NCBI GenBank assembly: GCA_022316685.1
Contig: JAKJHU010000036.1
Coordinates: 3,173,036-3,237,035 of the forward strand
From: Progne subis subis
Lineage: Eukaryota > Chordata > Aves > Passeriformes > Hirundinidae
Reading direction: 5' to 3'
Length of the DNA stretch: 64,000 nucleotides
Shown: piece after piece, positions 34,873 through 48,167 of the stretch
How positions within the stretch are numbered: the stretch's first letter is position 1
Layout of the letters: each line of letters opens with the position of its first letter
Made by a program: the position numbers and the translations under genes
Notes under the pieces: model-generated
The model's database searches: none
The model's input: the letters and a program-made list of their open reading frames with translations, nothing else
What the model was told of the DNA's origin: nothing

Positions 34873-37800
34873 ATAACTGGTTCCACTGGGGAAGGCTTCT
34901 CCCACTTTCTCCAGAGTGGGTGAAAATTAAAACCTTTTAATGCTACTCAACCAGTCCAGTACAACTTCCCCAACAGTCCCATATGTGCATCAATTTCCCC
35001 CCTGTAAACTCCAGCAGCACCAGTGATGTGTGTGAGTGAACTGCTACTTATGAAGAGCCTGAAAGAGCATTATCACAGGTGACAAAGGAGAGCATTCACG
35101 ATGCCACACACCTGAGGTTCCAGCAAAAGAATCAAGACATGCATAATCCAAGTAAGAAAACCTCTTGATAGAAGAACTGGGCAGCAATGCAAGCTTTTCC
35201 TGGATGCTTAAGAGAGCTGATTTTCTTTAAATTATTTGGGGATATTTGTCCTCATTGAGGAGTATATTTCTTTGACAAATTTGTCAAAGGAATTTCATTA
35301 AATTCTTTGACAAAGCATTTGTCAAAATTTTTGTATTAAAAAAAAAGTATTTTTGCATGAAAAAAAACTCCAGAAATAGAGATCTGTTCTCTCCTTGATA
35401 CCTGCCCAGATATATTCCCTAGCTAAACTATTTTGATTTATGAGTTTTTTTATTCAGACAATGATTAATTATGCAATGTTTTGTCCTAACATAGGCAAGG
35501 ACTTCTGAACCCTGTTTTTGTCTGGAAATTTTTTCATTGTGTGTTAAATTCCAGTTTTAAACTGCAGCAGCCCAAACAGCATAAGACACAGCCTAGAACA
35601 GGAGCTCCTCTGTTTAAAAATAGCTTCTAAGATGCTGATCTTAAGTTGTTATAGTTTTCAATATTTAGCAGCTCTACTCTGTTATTGTCAACATATAAAA
35701 TCAGACCTTAAGATGCATTTCACACTACTTAACTGAACATTGCTAATGGCAAATTTTAAAGACAAATGGTGATAGTTCTTTTATGTTCCTATTGGGATTT
35801 CATATAGAATAGAAGCCAAGCATTATGAATTGTGTTAACTAGGGTCAGTATCATCATTTCACTCAGGCATAGATATTTTCATTTCATAAAAAAAAAAAAA
35901 AAAGCAAACAACGAAATGAAGCACATGTAAACTTCTAGTAATAGATGAGCTCTCTGTGGATATAGTTTTCTGGTTCAGTTGACTGAGACAAGCATTTATG
36001 TGATATAAGAGGAGGTTTCTTTCTAGCCTGGGCAATCATGTGAAGTTGTTTTCCTGAGATTTCTGAAGTTTTGTAAAGAAAACAGATTGTGGATTTTCAA
36101 TTTTAAATCATGTCTATCTGTCGTAGGCTTCTGCTTTCACCACTAACTGCTCTGCTGACTCATTGGCTGACTCATTGAATGAATTTTATGCTGTTCAATA
36201 TTAATTTAGCTAAGAGAGAAGCATGCCATCAAGCATTTGCCATCTAAACACACACTCTCTCTCTTAACTTTGACCTGCAGTTAAATGACAAAAACCAGAA
36301 TTGGATCAGAACAGGGAAATCCAGGATTTTCTGCCCTGTAAACTTTGATCCTGTCAAGGAAGGTCATGCACTGGAGCAGCACGTGGCCAGTCCCAAAAGT
36401 ACTAGATGTGAAATGCAATGTCTCTGGGTGTTGTAGCTTGGTCTCAGTCCAAGTTACCACTAGTTACACTTACCATGAAGTGAGACTTAGAAAAATGGTG
36501 TTGAGATCCTTCCAGTGGCTACACTGCAGACATTTTAAATATTTAATATAAAGTGATGTTTTGAATATTTATGGATAGAATTATAATTGGATGTTTTCCT
36601 GGATGGAATTTGTTTCTGCATTCTTTTTAATGATAATGTATAAACAAAATCTGGGACTATACCAAAGACAATAGCTCAATCCCTTGCTGTTTATATGTTT
36701 CATATTAAATATTTCTGAAATTTTAACTTCATAAAGCACACCCAGCGAAAAATAGACAAAAATTCTTTCAACAAATGGTATGTTTGAACAGATTCTTATC
36801 ATGTAAGGATGGTCATTTAATAATATTTCTTTTAAGATTCCAAGTCACGATGAAATCCTGTTACATTATTTACACTACAGCAGCTTTAACCTTCCTTCAC
36901 CCCAACCTCAGCTATAAAAGGCATCCAAAGACAACAAGAGCAGCATCCTCCCTCTAATTAAATTAGAGCTGGCCAAGACAGACTCAAACGTTTTTCTCAA
37001 AACACAGGCTGATTATCTCTCTGCTCCTGCTTTTTGTCAGTTTGTACCCACAGTTTTTTGGGAGAGGGGGAATACATGAGTATTTGGAGACTTGCTGACA
37101 TCTGACCTCATTTGCTGATCTGCTCAAGGGAGCGAGAAACAGCAGCTCACAATGGAGGCGACTGCACAGATGACACAAGAGTTTGGAAATTGTTAAAGTT
37201 AACCTGTAACCTCGGAGACATTCCTGAGGCATCCAATGTCCCAGGGACACTAAGTCCATGGTTCTGTATACAAAAGATCTGAAAAATAGTAACATTAAGT
37301 AAATTCCTACCACTTGGACTGACAAAGAATTCTGGGCTCCAATTTTTCAGACAGTTTACATGGTTTTGAGGTAACACCTCACACATGCTGTTGAAAAGGA
37401 GAGTCTACCAATTACAAATTACTGAGAGAAATTAGTAAATTGCCACAAACCGATTTCTCGATTCAAAGCCAGCTCAAGAATAAGCCAGGTAACGATCTGC
37501 TCTTCATCATAGCTGAGGCATGTATGGAAGTAAAACCCTCAGTGACTCTCAGCCTCTAGTGTGATAAACCCTCTAAGACATTTGGGCACTGAAAGGTTGG
37601 AGGGAAACCAACCCGGGAAGTTTCAGAGCTGTATCATGGAACTCAAACAACAGCACTCTGCTTAAATCCCTTGTTCCAAGACCACATCTTTATGAGTAAG
37701 TCAAATGTCCTTTTATGAATGATGTAGACTAAGAATTTCACTCACAATCATGGATCATATTCCTTATATACTACTTGCTTGAGAGCACAAACATGTCACA

Positions 37801-38398
37801 TGGAAGTAGGAGGAAGGAGTTGAAGCCTATAAGATATCAACCACAAGTTACTCATGATCAGGCACTCAAACCTGGGAGTCTGGACTGATCTTCTTAATTG
37901 ATGGTGGAACACTGTAGCAATGAAAGCAGAAAAAAGTCCACAAAAAATTTAATAGTTTGTACTTAGTGGAGAATTTGGAAGATGAGTTATAAAATTTGTT
38001 TAGGTGTGAATAGAAACACAGCACGTTCCAGTACAATAATTACAATCTATCGTTATTGCTTGAATAATACTAGGTCTGGAGAAGAAGAATTGCATTTATG
38101 TAATTAGATTTCCACAATGAGCCCAGAGAAGTCAAAATAAGATTTTTATATACTTGATTCTTCTGCTTTCTCCTTTTTGATTGTTTTTACAGAAGAATCT
38201 TGTATTTTAGATAAATTTAGTTACACATACAAAAGAAGACAACTTCCCTGCAGACGCTTAAAATTATGCATGTAGCTGCAAATATAAGAAGGAAAAACAG
38301 AACTGAGGGAAGATCCATAGCTAGATTAATAGAAACTGAGAAGCTGGGGTCAGCCCTCTACAACACAATAGCTGTTGCATGTTTATACCTTAAATTTT
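34873..38398. other. Unique noncoding sequence, about 3.5 kb
   Basis: No transposon recognised apart from the palindromes at 35270-35326 and an A16 run at 35888-35903. On the minus strand 36984-37386 is open in two overlapping frames (79 and 113 codons) with an acceptor-like CTTAATGTTACTATTTTTCAG near 37279-37299. The frames show no family resemblance and I do not call a gene. Confidence 0.4.
35270..35326. repeat. Two TTTGACAAA palindromes
   Basis: 35270-35289 is a perfect 20-bp palindrome CTTTGACAAATTTGTCAAAG. At 35306-35326 the same 9-bp arm TTTGACAAA recurs, with its complement TTTGTCAAA after a 3-base GCA spacer. The arms contain the core CTTTGA/TCAAAG that TCF/LEF proteins can bind, but a remnant of a DNA transposon end or simple chance are also possible. 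Confidence 0.8.
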
Positions 38399-38440
38399 CA
38401 TATATATATATATACACACACACACATATATATACACATA
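38399..38440 (+). repeat. (TA)n(CA)n(TA)n compound microsatellite
   Basis: Seven TA units, about six CA units, then TA and CA again. Confidence 0.95.
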
Positions 38441-41400
38441 CCCTAAATATTGTTTTGCACCTAAATTTTCCTTAAAACTGTGTAAAATATCACTCCCTTA
38501 CATCCTGAGAGTCCTCAGGAAGAACAATATGCCAAGACATTACTGTAATGAGGACATCTAAAGGATTTATAGATAAGAAAAACTTCTGCTGCCTTCTGTA
38601 ACAGTCTTTCCTCTTTTCCCTATCTCCTAGGCAGCAAACTAGGTTGTGTCACAGGCAGAGATATTTAGCTCTATTCTAGCATGTGCAGAACTTTCGTCAC
38701 ATTTTGTCTAATCAAAAATTTTATCACTGTATTATAAGCCACACCTGGTTCCTGTATAAGAAAAGCAAAATTTCTGGCAAAGTGTGTTGTCAAGCTTTGA
38801 GAACATTTGGTTCAAAATAAGTACTCCTTTCCCATCTGGTCTGCAGGCATTCACAGCCTACCTGGCTTCTGCATGGCTGCAAGGTAACTCAAGAGGGAGA
38901 GAAAATCAGGTCAAGAGTTGCTTTTCCCTCTGCTCCCATTGCCAGAGGCACAGATCAGTCTGATTTCTAGTTCACTTGCAAGGTTTTTACATAAAGCTTT
39001 ACAGAGTTGTGCTGGTAGACACTTCAATTAATATAGTAGATTCCCTTTATTCATTTAACAAACTTTCTTCCACTTTATAATAAAGTCCTTGGTACAATAA
39101 AAGGTGCTCTGACAACAGGTTTGAGAAAAGTTTACCAGTCCAAAACCAGAGGTTGGTAGGAGAATTTGGGTGCCTGACAGTTTTGCAAGCCTTTACCAAA
39201 ATTTTCTTGGGAATTTAGATCTTTTTATGCTGGGACTCATGTGAAGTTCCACTACTGCCACACATTTGTAATGTGGTGTAAGCTGTAAGAGGGTGCCTTG
39301 TGCTTCTAAATATCTCAACATTTCTTAGCTCTTAAGTAGTGGATTTTGCCAGCTTAATACAATTTTTAACACTGCTTTTTGGTAGTGGTTGTATATTACT
39401 GTATCAGTATAGTGACATGAAAGAAGAAACAGCAAAATCAAAACAAAAACTCTCCCAAGTGGAATTATGTTGATGCTGAGCAAGGTCACCACCAGGACTG
39501 TAAATCCACCACACAGTGATCTGCCACTTTAGATGCATAGGAAGGGAACAGAGTAACAGCTAGTAGCATTAACTTTTTACTTAGAAAACTAGTTCTAATT
39601 AGGATAGGGGTATACTGGTATAGAAGTCTGTTCATTTGGGCTAGGAAGACTCAGGAATTACTGATTATATTCTTCTGGAAGTCAGCATGAACTAGCAGAC
39701 ACAATTTTCCTGACTCTTTTTCATGGGCTTTGTTTTTTTCTCATCTTTGGCTTCATCCCATGCTCATTCTCTTTTGACAACCAGTGTATAACTTTTCATG
39801 TTCATCTCAGTATTTTTCTCCAGGAATATAAAGTGGCATGATCAGCTTTGTAAAATAATACATCTAATTATCAAAATGCTAATAGCATCTCTAAACAAGG
39901 CAGCTTTCCTGAACAGCAGCTGATGAATGTTTTACCTCTAACAGCATGCATTCAAGTAATGCAGTTTTCTTTCTTTGTAGGCTAAATAAGGCACATGTCC
40001 AACTCACCTTAGAGATTGTAAGAGACTTTGGTTTCTATCTTCTCTGACATTTCGACCATGATTGCTGCTCTTTCAGGTCTAAGAACTAGAAGAGTTTGCT
40101 CTGCATTCTGTGTTGTTCTGTTGGATAGCCCAGAACAGACTAGAAAGAGGTCTTTTTCTTATAAGGGACAAATCAAATGCTATTTTCTATTTGCATGAAC
40201 CTTGGTACTTTCTCCCGATTAAATCTTCTGTAGAGTACAAAATAACCTTTTAAAGCTTTTAAAATATGTCAGAAAAACTTTTCTTGCTGATATTTTTATC
40301 TCCTATAATCTGTGTCATGCTTTGAAGTCGAATGAGGCAAGCCACTCTGCACTCCTTAGGTAGCACTGTGGAAAAAAGGATTTGTGAAGCATTCAGGTGC
40401 TTCCCTTGGTGAGGAATTCGCTTCTTTTTTGCTGGGAAAATGTTATGTTTAGAAGACTGTTGAGTGACATTCCTTTATGTTCATACTTAAGAATTCTGTG
40501 TAAAAGCACATGAAAAGAGATAGGAAATACTGCTACAACAAATAGCAAAAGTAAAGAGAATTAAGCTCTGAAATCTTAGGCAGGCTTCAACATAAATAAT
40601 TCTAAATCTATATCTCCATATTTACTTTTCCCATAATTAATCACTATCAGATTACATCACTATTCACTATGAGAAGCCAAAATGGAAATCTTGGAGATAT
40701 ACCTTGGTTTACATGAGCACTATCTATAATTCTTATAAAAGCACAAGGTAACTATGCCACACAAGAACCACAGGATTTCAGAGGCGAAGAGGAAGAAAGT
40801 GCCAGACACATTTGGGCAAAGCAGATGTCTTGCTGAGTCTGCTATTCATGTTATTATTAAATGTGCTATATGTAGTTTTTAAAAGAAACTGGAGATATGG
40901 GTGTCACTGAACAAAGTATAACTTACTGATATTGTGTATCACAGAAGAATATTTTTGTAGCCCCAAAAGAAAACCAAGGAATTCAACATGAGCAGACTGA
41001 GAAGGGACAATTAGTTAGTGGGCTATGTAGCTCTGAAGTACTGAAGGCACTTGGCTCCAGCTAAAGCCATCTGGAATATTTCCATTTGTACTCAAATCTT
41101 AACAAGAAAGAAATGTCAGAGGGTGTAGGTAGAGTCATATAAAACTTAAGAAGCCATCTGGAAGCCCTAGGAAATATCTGGAGCCCCAGTTTTTGCAGCT
41201 AGGACATGTCAGAAGAATGCAGGTGGCAGGTATAGAAAACAGAAAAAGAAAAATCATTAAGTACAAATAAAAAATACATTCTATAATTATATTATTTGCA
41301 ACTTGAGTCCAAAACTGTCTCTAAAAATCTGGGTCTTTCTAGTTATGTCCTTACATTTTTTCCCATTTTTGTGTCAGAAACAAGATGAATCTGGACAGAA

Positions 41401-44400
41401 TCAGCAAACATGGGATATAACAGTGATGGCCTGGAAAAGATGGTGTGTGCAGGGCCCAATTGCCCTGTGTGCAGCAATGGACATCCTACCCATCCTGTGT
41501 TTGGACAACCAGGAGAGAGCTCTGGGGAAGACAGCACTCTTCTTCAGAGGAATAAAGGAAAGGTGCAGCTCACAGCTCTTATGCACTGCCACAGCCCCTT
41601 ACAGCATTGATGTGATGAAAAGTGATGTAAAGAAGGGAAGGTCTAGTTTGCAGCAGAAAGACACACTTGATGCTGGCAGGAGCAGGCTGTACAAAATGCT
41701 GCTGGCCTCCCTGACCTGCAGACCTTAAACTGCACTGGAAATGCTGTGAAAAATGTCTGGACTGGGAGATTTGTGTGGTGGCTTCGCATTATCAGGTTGG
41801 GAAAGTAGTTCCTAACTTTGAATCAAAGTAAGGGCAGGAGGCTTGTTCTGCTGTCCCCTGTTCTCAATTCCTCCCACACACACACTGCTACACTGTCACA
41901 TAGAGAGGAGCTTTAGCAGTTCTCCTCACTTAGATTGCCTTGAGAACTAAATGTCTGAAGAAAGCAAACAAGAGAAAGCAGTTTCATATCTGCAATGGGA
42001 AGCTGACACAATATTTCCCTAAACTGGATCTACCTTGACTGGTGTCTGGAGGGACAACCTTAAGTAATTTCCAAAGCTTTTCAGTGGAACATGGGCATTC
42101 TGCCATTTATGCACAAATGAATAAATCGTACTCCAAAACTCTAAAAATACAAACTACAGGTGGACTGGCTGTATTTTGTGTCTTTACCAGCCATGGAGAG
42201 CAGCCCACACTCTTTTCAACCTAGGAAGCACAAAACCCAGAAAGTACCACTCTCTTTAACACTTTGTCCATATTGAAGGACACCAAGCACATTAGTAACA
42301 CTGTACAGGTACAGTGACCATCCAACAGTCTGGCAGGAAAAGAACGTGTGCCTGTTCTAGGATCGAGGGATGAAAACCCTCTTTGTTGCAGCAAAATTTA
42401 CTCTCTAAATTAGCATATCAATGGCCCTGTGCTTCAAATGTCCTGAAAAAGGTGTGGACTTCCCTCCACACAGTGAATTCCAAGCTCATGAAATGTGGCA
42501 TCCTGCCATGAGAAGATGAATCTCAAAGTGACCCTCTGGCTGGTCAGCTACCTCCCAGCCAAAGGTGATCAGGGATTGTACCAGCAGGGGAGGAAAGAAA
42601 GTGAGTATTTAAAAATTCTCTTGCTACCTCCCTTGCTCAAAAATAGTGTCATCATCCCAATCCTTAAGAGCCCATTTTTTATTTTTCAGACAGAAAGCTC
42701 ACAAAAAAATGTCAAAGCAAATCTATTTCCTGGGCTAAAAAACCAAGGCTATTGGACACAACCTAAGCCAATCTAGCTACATTGACAAGAAGGATATCTG
42801 ATTTTCTTCAACCTACCAGTACCTCAATTTCACTGCTAGTTGGGCTCACATTCCAGCTGAACTGCCATAAATCATTACTCTTAAACAAATTTGCAAGACA
42901 AAGACAAAAATAGACCTTACTCAGTTCAAGTCTTAACACCACAAACTTTGAGAGTCTGGTACATCAGCCAATGTTGGGCTTGGGCCTTGCTCAGGAAACA
43001 ACTGAACTTTTGTCCTTCCTCAGGGAATGTAAATAGCAGTGTGGGTTACTAGCACCTTGAAGGACTGGGCTGATCTTTGGATGTGGTGTTATATAAAGAA
43101 AAATTAAGTACAATGATAGAAACACTGTGCTTGAAGTAGGATAGCTTGCCACACCCCAGCAGAAAAACACACCAAATGTGAGTTCAGAATACCTGTGGGA
43201 AAGCAATGGGACCAGTTGTGATTTTACTGATAGTGCAGATGTGCCATATCTAACAAGCTGCCTGTGGAACCAGTGCCACTGGCAGCTGCAGATGCTGCCA
43301 GCCATCTCAAGTGCAGTGATCTGCATCTGCCTATGAGAGAGGCTGCTAGAATTATTATCACTGCTGAACTGTGAGGTTGCTGAGGGGTAGAAGACACTTA
43401 GGAAGGAGAAACACTCCAGTAGAACTTCCCCACTCCCATCATGGTCAGAAGCAAAGAATCAGATTGACACACCATGTTTCCTTCCTCTTTTGTTCCTCTC
43501 CAATATACACTGTCCCATACACAAAACAGATAACTTCAGTTGGGATTAAAAATTTTTTTTACAATGCAACAAAGACAAAAAAAATTACAACATTTTAAAA
43601 CATCCCCCCTCCCCCCCCCCCCCCCCAAAAAAAAAAAAAAGCCAGTGCATTAATCAAATTAAAGTTCTAATGCAGAAGGATAAGTGCAGGAACATTGTGA
43701 AACCAAGTACTGAGCTCTACCTCCCACTGTAACTTTACACAGGAGGTGCTCAGAAAGCATGAATGGGATACATGAGGCAGAAAGAAAAGACTCAAAAGTG
43801 ATGAAACAAGTAGTCAGAGCAAGAACCCTCCCTGATTCAATTAAATTAATAGAGATATCGATGATTTAGACTGCTGCATCAATAGTACTAACAGACAAAT
43901 CATGTATTAGAGGTTTCTGATCATCTTTTGAAAGCAAGTGATTTTAAGTGCTACACAAAAGACAGAACCTAGCCTGAGAAATTTTCAGTTTTGCTGGCAA
44001 GATGTCTAGATAACAAGTGTCATTTGCTGTTTGTAGTAGTGCAGCACACAGCACATATCTCCTCTAGTCATGAACTGAAATCCCACCGTTAAGGACTCCA
44101 CATATAGCTGGAAATGGCCTCTACTCAGAGAAGTGGAAGATGGAAAACAGCCAGATACAGGGAAAACCAATACTTTATGAGTAAATACTCTTGGCAGAGG
44201 AGTCACAATCATAATTTACAATTCACAGAGGTTTTGTAGGCCTTCCTATAAAGACAGGTTGCCTCAGGAGCCTGACTCAGCATTGCTTTACTGCAGGTGA
44301 GAGAGCTCCTCCAAATATGAGGACCAAGAGGCAGATCATACAAGCTGGTATTCGAATATTTTAGCAGGGAGTGCTCAAAGAAATGAATTAGTGGTGGCTA

Positions 44401-45124
44401 CTGGCTTTCAATTTTAAAAGACAAGGAAGACACAGACCATAGGATATGAGGCATATGAATCTGATTGTAAGTCCAAAAGATCAGATGCAGCAGAAAGAGA
44501 GACTATGGGGTGCAACAGTAAAGATGTTGACAAAAGAACTAGAGAGTAGGAAAGGTGAAGTAATTTAATCTAAAATAACATTTATTTAAAACCCAAGATT
44601 GTAAAGCATAACCATAAATGTTCCTTATTGTATGAATAAAAAAACTCCTTTTATTTTTCCAATGTGAGTGCTTCTATGTAAGGAAAAGTCATCAAATCAC
44701 TAGCAATTCCCACAGCAACATATAGCCCAAGGTTCTACCACTAACCTGTTTCCAATCTGAAAAAATTCAGAGTCCCTTTGGAGTGGCAATAGTTATTTCC
44801 CCAAAATAGTTTCCAAGTACCAAAAGAAAACCTGATTCCCTGTAAAATACAGCTTCAAATGTCCTACTTTGAATTCAAGGACAGGCGTTCATATGCAGCC
44901 CTAAAAAGACATGAAATGTGTTTTAAGACCACAAAATATATTTACTTAGGTAGCCCAGGGGAACACGTAACTGTGCACCATGGTCAGTCACTGCTGATGT
45001 AACTACTGCTCCACAAGCATCTGACTGTGAGGGAAGAGCTACACTATGGCCTTGATGTGGAAGCCAAGGTAGAATTTTCATTTCTGACTGCTAAGCAGTA
45101 TTTTAAAAAGCCACAGTATGTGTG
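38441..45124. other. Unique noncoding sequence, about 6.7 kb
   Basis: The longest repeat-free part of the window. The 141-codon plus frame at 41303-41728 and the 93-codon frame at 42495-42776 have no recognisable domains. Near 40010-40080 the minus strand has acceptor CTCTTCTAGTTCTTAG and donor TAAG/GTGAGTT about 70 bp apart, but every frame between them is closed, so at most it could be a noncoding exon. Confidence 0.45.
43604..43640 (+). repeat. Poly(C)/poly(A) tract
   Basis: C6 T C16 followed by A14. Such a C-run next to an A-run is a likely place for sequencing or assembly error. Confidence 0.95.
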
Positions 45125-45167
45125 CATATATATATATACACATATACATACATATATATATATATAA
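45125..45167 (+). repeat. (TA)n/(CA)n microsatellite
   Basis: Imperfect TATATA, CACATATACATACA and TATATATATATA units. Confidence 0.95.
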
Positions 45168-47471
45168 AGGATTCCACTCTGTATTTCATCCCCTGTTAGA
45201 ATGTGAAGTATTTTTAATGTTGCTTGGTATTTAAAGATTTTCACAACGTGGGTGGCTGGCTGTGAAAATGGAAGTATAAAATAGGTTCGGGATATCTAGC
45301 TACCGCTCCATAATGGTAAGAGGTGTCCTAAAAGTTGGGACAAGAAGGAACAGTTGAGCTGGCACATTGCTCCTGCCAGTCACAAAGTCTTAGTGTAATC
45401 ACTGAGAGAAGCCATGAAGCAGTCTTGTCTGGTGAGGAGCGCTGCCAAAGGATACATATTTTGAGGCCTTAGTGACTCTTTCATAGTGCGCCACTTGTGG
45501 ATGATATATAGGGCAGTACTCAGTTATCTATATGCTGTAAGTAATGATGGTATACTTTACCTGTTTGATTCAGTCCTCTCGTGATGCACGAGGTGGAGCG
45601 ATGCAAACCTGGCTGGCAGTGTGAGATAGCCAGGCTCTGCAAGTAAGGCTGGGAATCAGCTGAAGAGCAGAGGACAAGGCTTTCACAGGCTCCCAGTACA
45701 TGTTCAGGTCTGTGTCACCAGTTCTGGTGTCTTCGCCTACCTCAACAATTGTCCACCTCCTATGAAAGAAGCTGCTGATAGGAAGGATTACAGTTATCCA
45801 GGAACGTCTGCAAAACAGGAACAATTCCATGGTTGATGTGGCAGCTTAAGGTTTCTATCTTCAGCCATTGCAGCAGCTTTTGTAAAAAAAGGTTTAAAAC
45901 TTAATCTCCCTCTGAAACAAGAATAACAGCACTTATTACTCAAGAGCATTTTACTAAATACAAGTCTGGACAGGGATAGAAAATGAAAACTAAGTATGGC
46001 ATTAATAATGATTAAGCCTAATGCTAATCCTGCTTTTATTTCCACATCAGCTTAGATTCTGAGTCAAAGTTCCACTGCTACATCATTTTTAACAATCTGG
46101 TTTTCTTGCCTCTTACCTTCACTTTTACTATGTTCCTCATTATAGACCCTAGACTTGATGTATCTTTATTTACATATCTTCTATTTCTCTATTTATTCAG
46201 CAAAATTTTTAGTGGTATTATAGTGGTATTTTGTGGGGAAAAACATCATTATGGTCCAAGGGAGATCTTCAGTCAGTGGTTGAATCTGAAGTTATCTGGC
46301 AGCTTTAAGCGGCTTTTGGTACAAGGTTGAGCCTCACACACAGATACAGAATTAGACCTTGACATCAAACTTTCCATAAAATAGAAATCTCAGTAGGGGA
46401 AAGAACTTAGCCCTTTAAGATGGAAAGTTTTAACAGGAATGATACTAATAGATATTCATTGAATCGCTTGCATTGTAGGAGGGCAGGTGAATGACAGACA
46501 AGAAGTGTTGAGGTATTGTTTTCTCTCCTGCCTCACTTGGCAAGGCTTTCTTCACTATGGAGCTGCTTCTCTCCTTGCAAATACAAGTGCCTTCATCATA
46601 GATTAGTCATAAGGGGATAAGAGACATTCGAGTAGATCCTGCCAGCACACCTGAAATAGCAATGTAATATAAGCTTAAAAACCCTAACAAATATCAATTG
46701 AGTCTTTGCCTTATGAATTAGGAATACTTTGAGAATCGATGGGTGAAATAATGAGCTCAATTTATCCACATAGAACAGAAATCTATCAGTGTTTAACAGG
46801 GATCTTTAGTTGTGAGGGAATTGGGGTATACACCTTTTTAGGGAAAGAATAGCTTGATCCCAAATAGCTGTCTGTGGGACTGAGCTCTCAGAAGGACACC
46901 CCAGCTTTCCTGCAGAGAGTAGAGGGGCATTCTTCAAAATCCTTTTCTCTCTAGCTGAGTGGCATTCAGTGACTAAATGTCCTCATTGTTATGAAAGTAG
47001 ACAGAAAGACTGCCTGCCCCACAGCCCAGAACCTCAGAAAGGAAAGCTCTGCTATGCATTGATTGACCCACATTTTAAAAGCAATTTGTCTTCTCTGCTA
47101 CAGTCATGAACTTTTGTCATGTTTCAAGCAATGCTCTCCTCATAGTTAAAACCAGAATTTCCCATATATATATATAGGAGTCAGCAAAAGTAGGGCACAA
47201 GCCAAAGGCTTTCCGATGGCCTGGCTGTGTTGCTCCCTCTGAAAGAAATCTTTCAGCCCCTAGAGAAGTTACCTCCTACCTCCACCCAATAATCTGTCAA
47301 CACCTTGTTAATATACAAAATCCTTCAAATTTGCTTATGTTTGAGATGTGGGATATTACAGAATGCTACCTGCTTGATAAAGAGTATCTTTCCAGAGTAC
47401 CTTGGCTGCTTCTGGAGAAAGCAGAAATCACTCTGATACAGCAGAGAAGAGGGGAAATGCTCACATAGCCA
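45168..47471. other. Noncoding sequence
   Basis: On the minus strand a segment at about 45560-45756 has a good acceptor (CAGCTTCTTTCATAG) and donor (CAAACAG/GTAAAGTA), but each frame contains a stop. It could be a noncoding or terminal exon, or chance. A short TA repeat lies at 47164-47176. Nothing else recognised. Confidence 0.4.
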
Positions 47472-47540
47472 CCCCCCCCCCCAAAACAAAACAAAACAAA
47501 AAAAAAACCAAAAACAAACCACACCCACCAAACCAAAAAA
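47472..47540 (+). repeat. C11 then (CAAAA)n A-rich repeat
   Basis: Eleven C, four CAAAA-type units, a short A run and CCAAA-like units. Its complement gives the Phe/Val/Gly-rich open frames at 47325-47576, which are artefacts. Confidence 0.92.
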
Positions 47541-48078
47541 GTTACAATGGGAGAGAGAACATGCATCAGTCTCCATTTGACCCCTCCAGTGTGACCTAGA
47601 AAATGTAAATGGACCAGTATTTTGTGATTATTTTCTATCTTCCCTTAAAGAAGAAGGTAAAATCACAATACTGCCCATTAGGGCTGTTAAATGAGGACAA
47701 TAGCACCAATGGCATTACTGGTGCATGTAGGTGAAAGACAAGACATTTAGAAGAGCATTTTTTATCAGGATGAACAGCATTTGGAACAAGCCAAAGAACT
47801 TAATCAGAGAGATTTTTGTATGAAATAATAGGTGAGGATTTCCATGCTTTTACCCTGGAGAATGGGCAATTCCATTTTCTGTCCCCTCTCATTTTCTATG
47901 CCTAAATAATGATTTCAGGACTCAGCAGAGACAGATGGTTCCTACCTAGTGGACTGTTAGTTTCTTTCAGTTGATGAGGAATTATGCAACTGATGATTAA
48001 CTCTTGCATTACCATAGCAATATGCTTAGTCTTCAAAGTGGTCTGAACTTTTGTTATTTGACAATAACAATTCTTCAG

Positions 48079-48167
48079 AAGTTATGCCTAAACCAAAAAA
48101 ATCAAAGCCTGAAATCCAGCAGGAAACTGAGCCTCAAGAAGCTTATCTTCAAGCATCCTGCAGCCAG
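48079..48167 (+). CDS. Possible coding exon, plus strand, unidentified
   Basis: An 89-nt segment between acceptor CAATAACAATTCTTCAG and a strong donor CAG/GTGAGC. It is open in one frame that reads VMPKPKKSKPEIQQETEPQE and ends AYLQASCSQ. It starts on the second base of a codon and ends on a complete codon. The splice sites are the best-matched pair on the plus strand of the window. The Lys/Pro/Glu/Gln-rich peptide resembles a disordered linker and I recognise no family. Chance remains likely given one isolated segment. Confidence 0.27.

Noticed and set aside
36984..37386. Two overlapping minus frames with an acceptor-like tract
   Set aside because: Two frames compete, neither resembles a known family, and the donor options are weak.
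41303..41728. 141-codon plus frame
   Set aside because: No domain, overlapping frames on both strands and no splice context. Treated as chance.
47325..47576. Phe/Val/Gly-rich minus frames
   Set aside because: Translation of the complement of a C-run and (CAAAA)n simple repeat.
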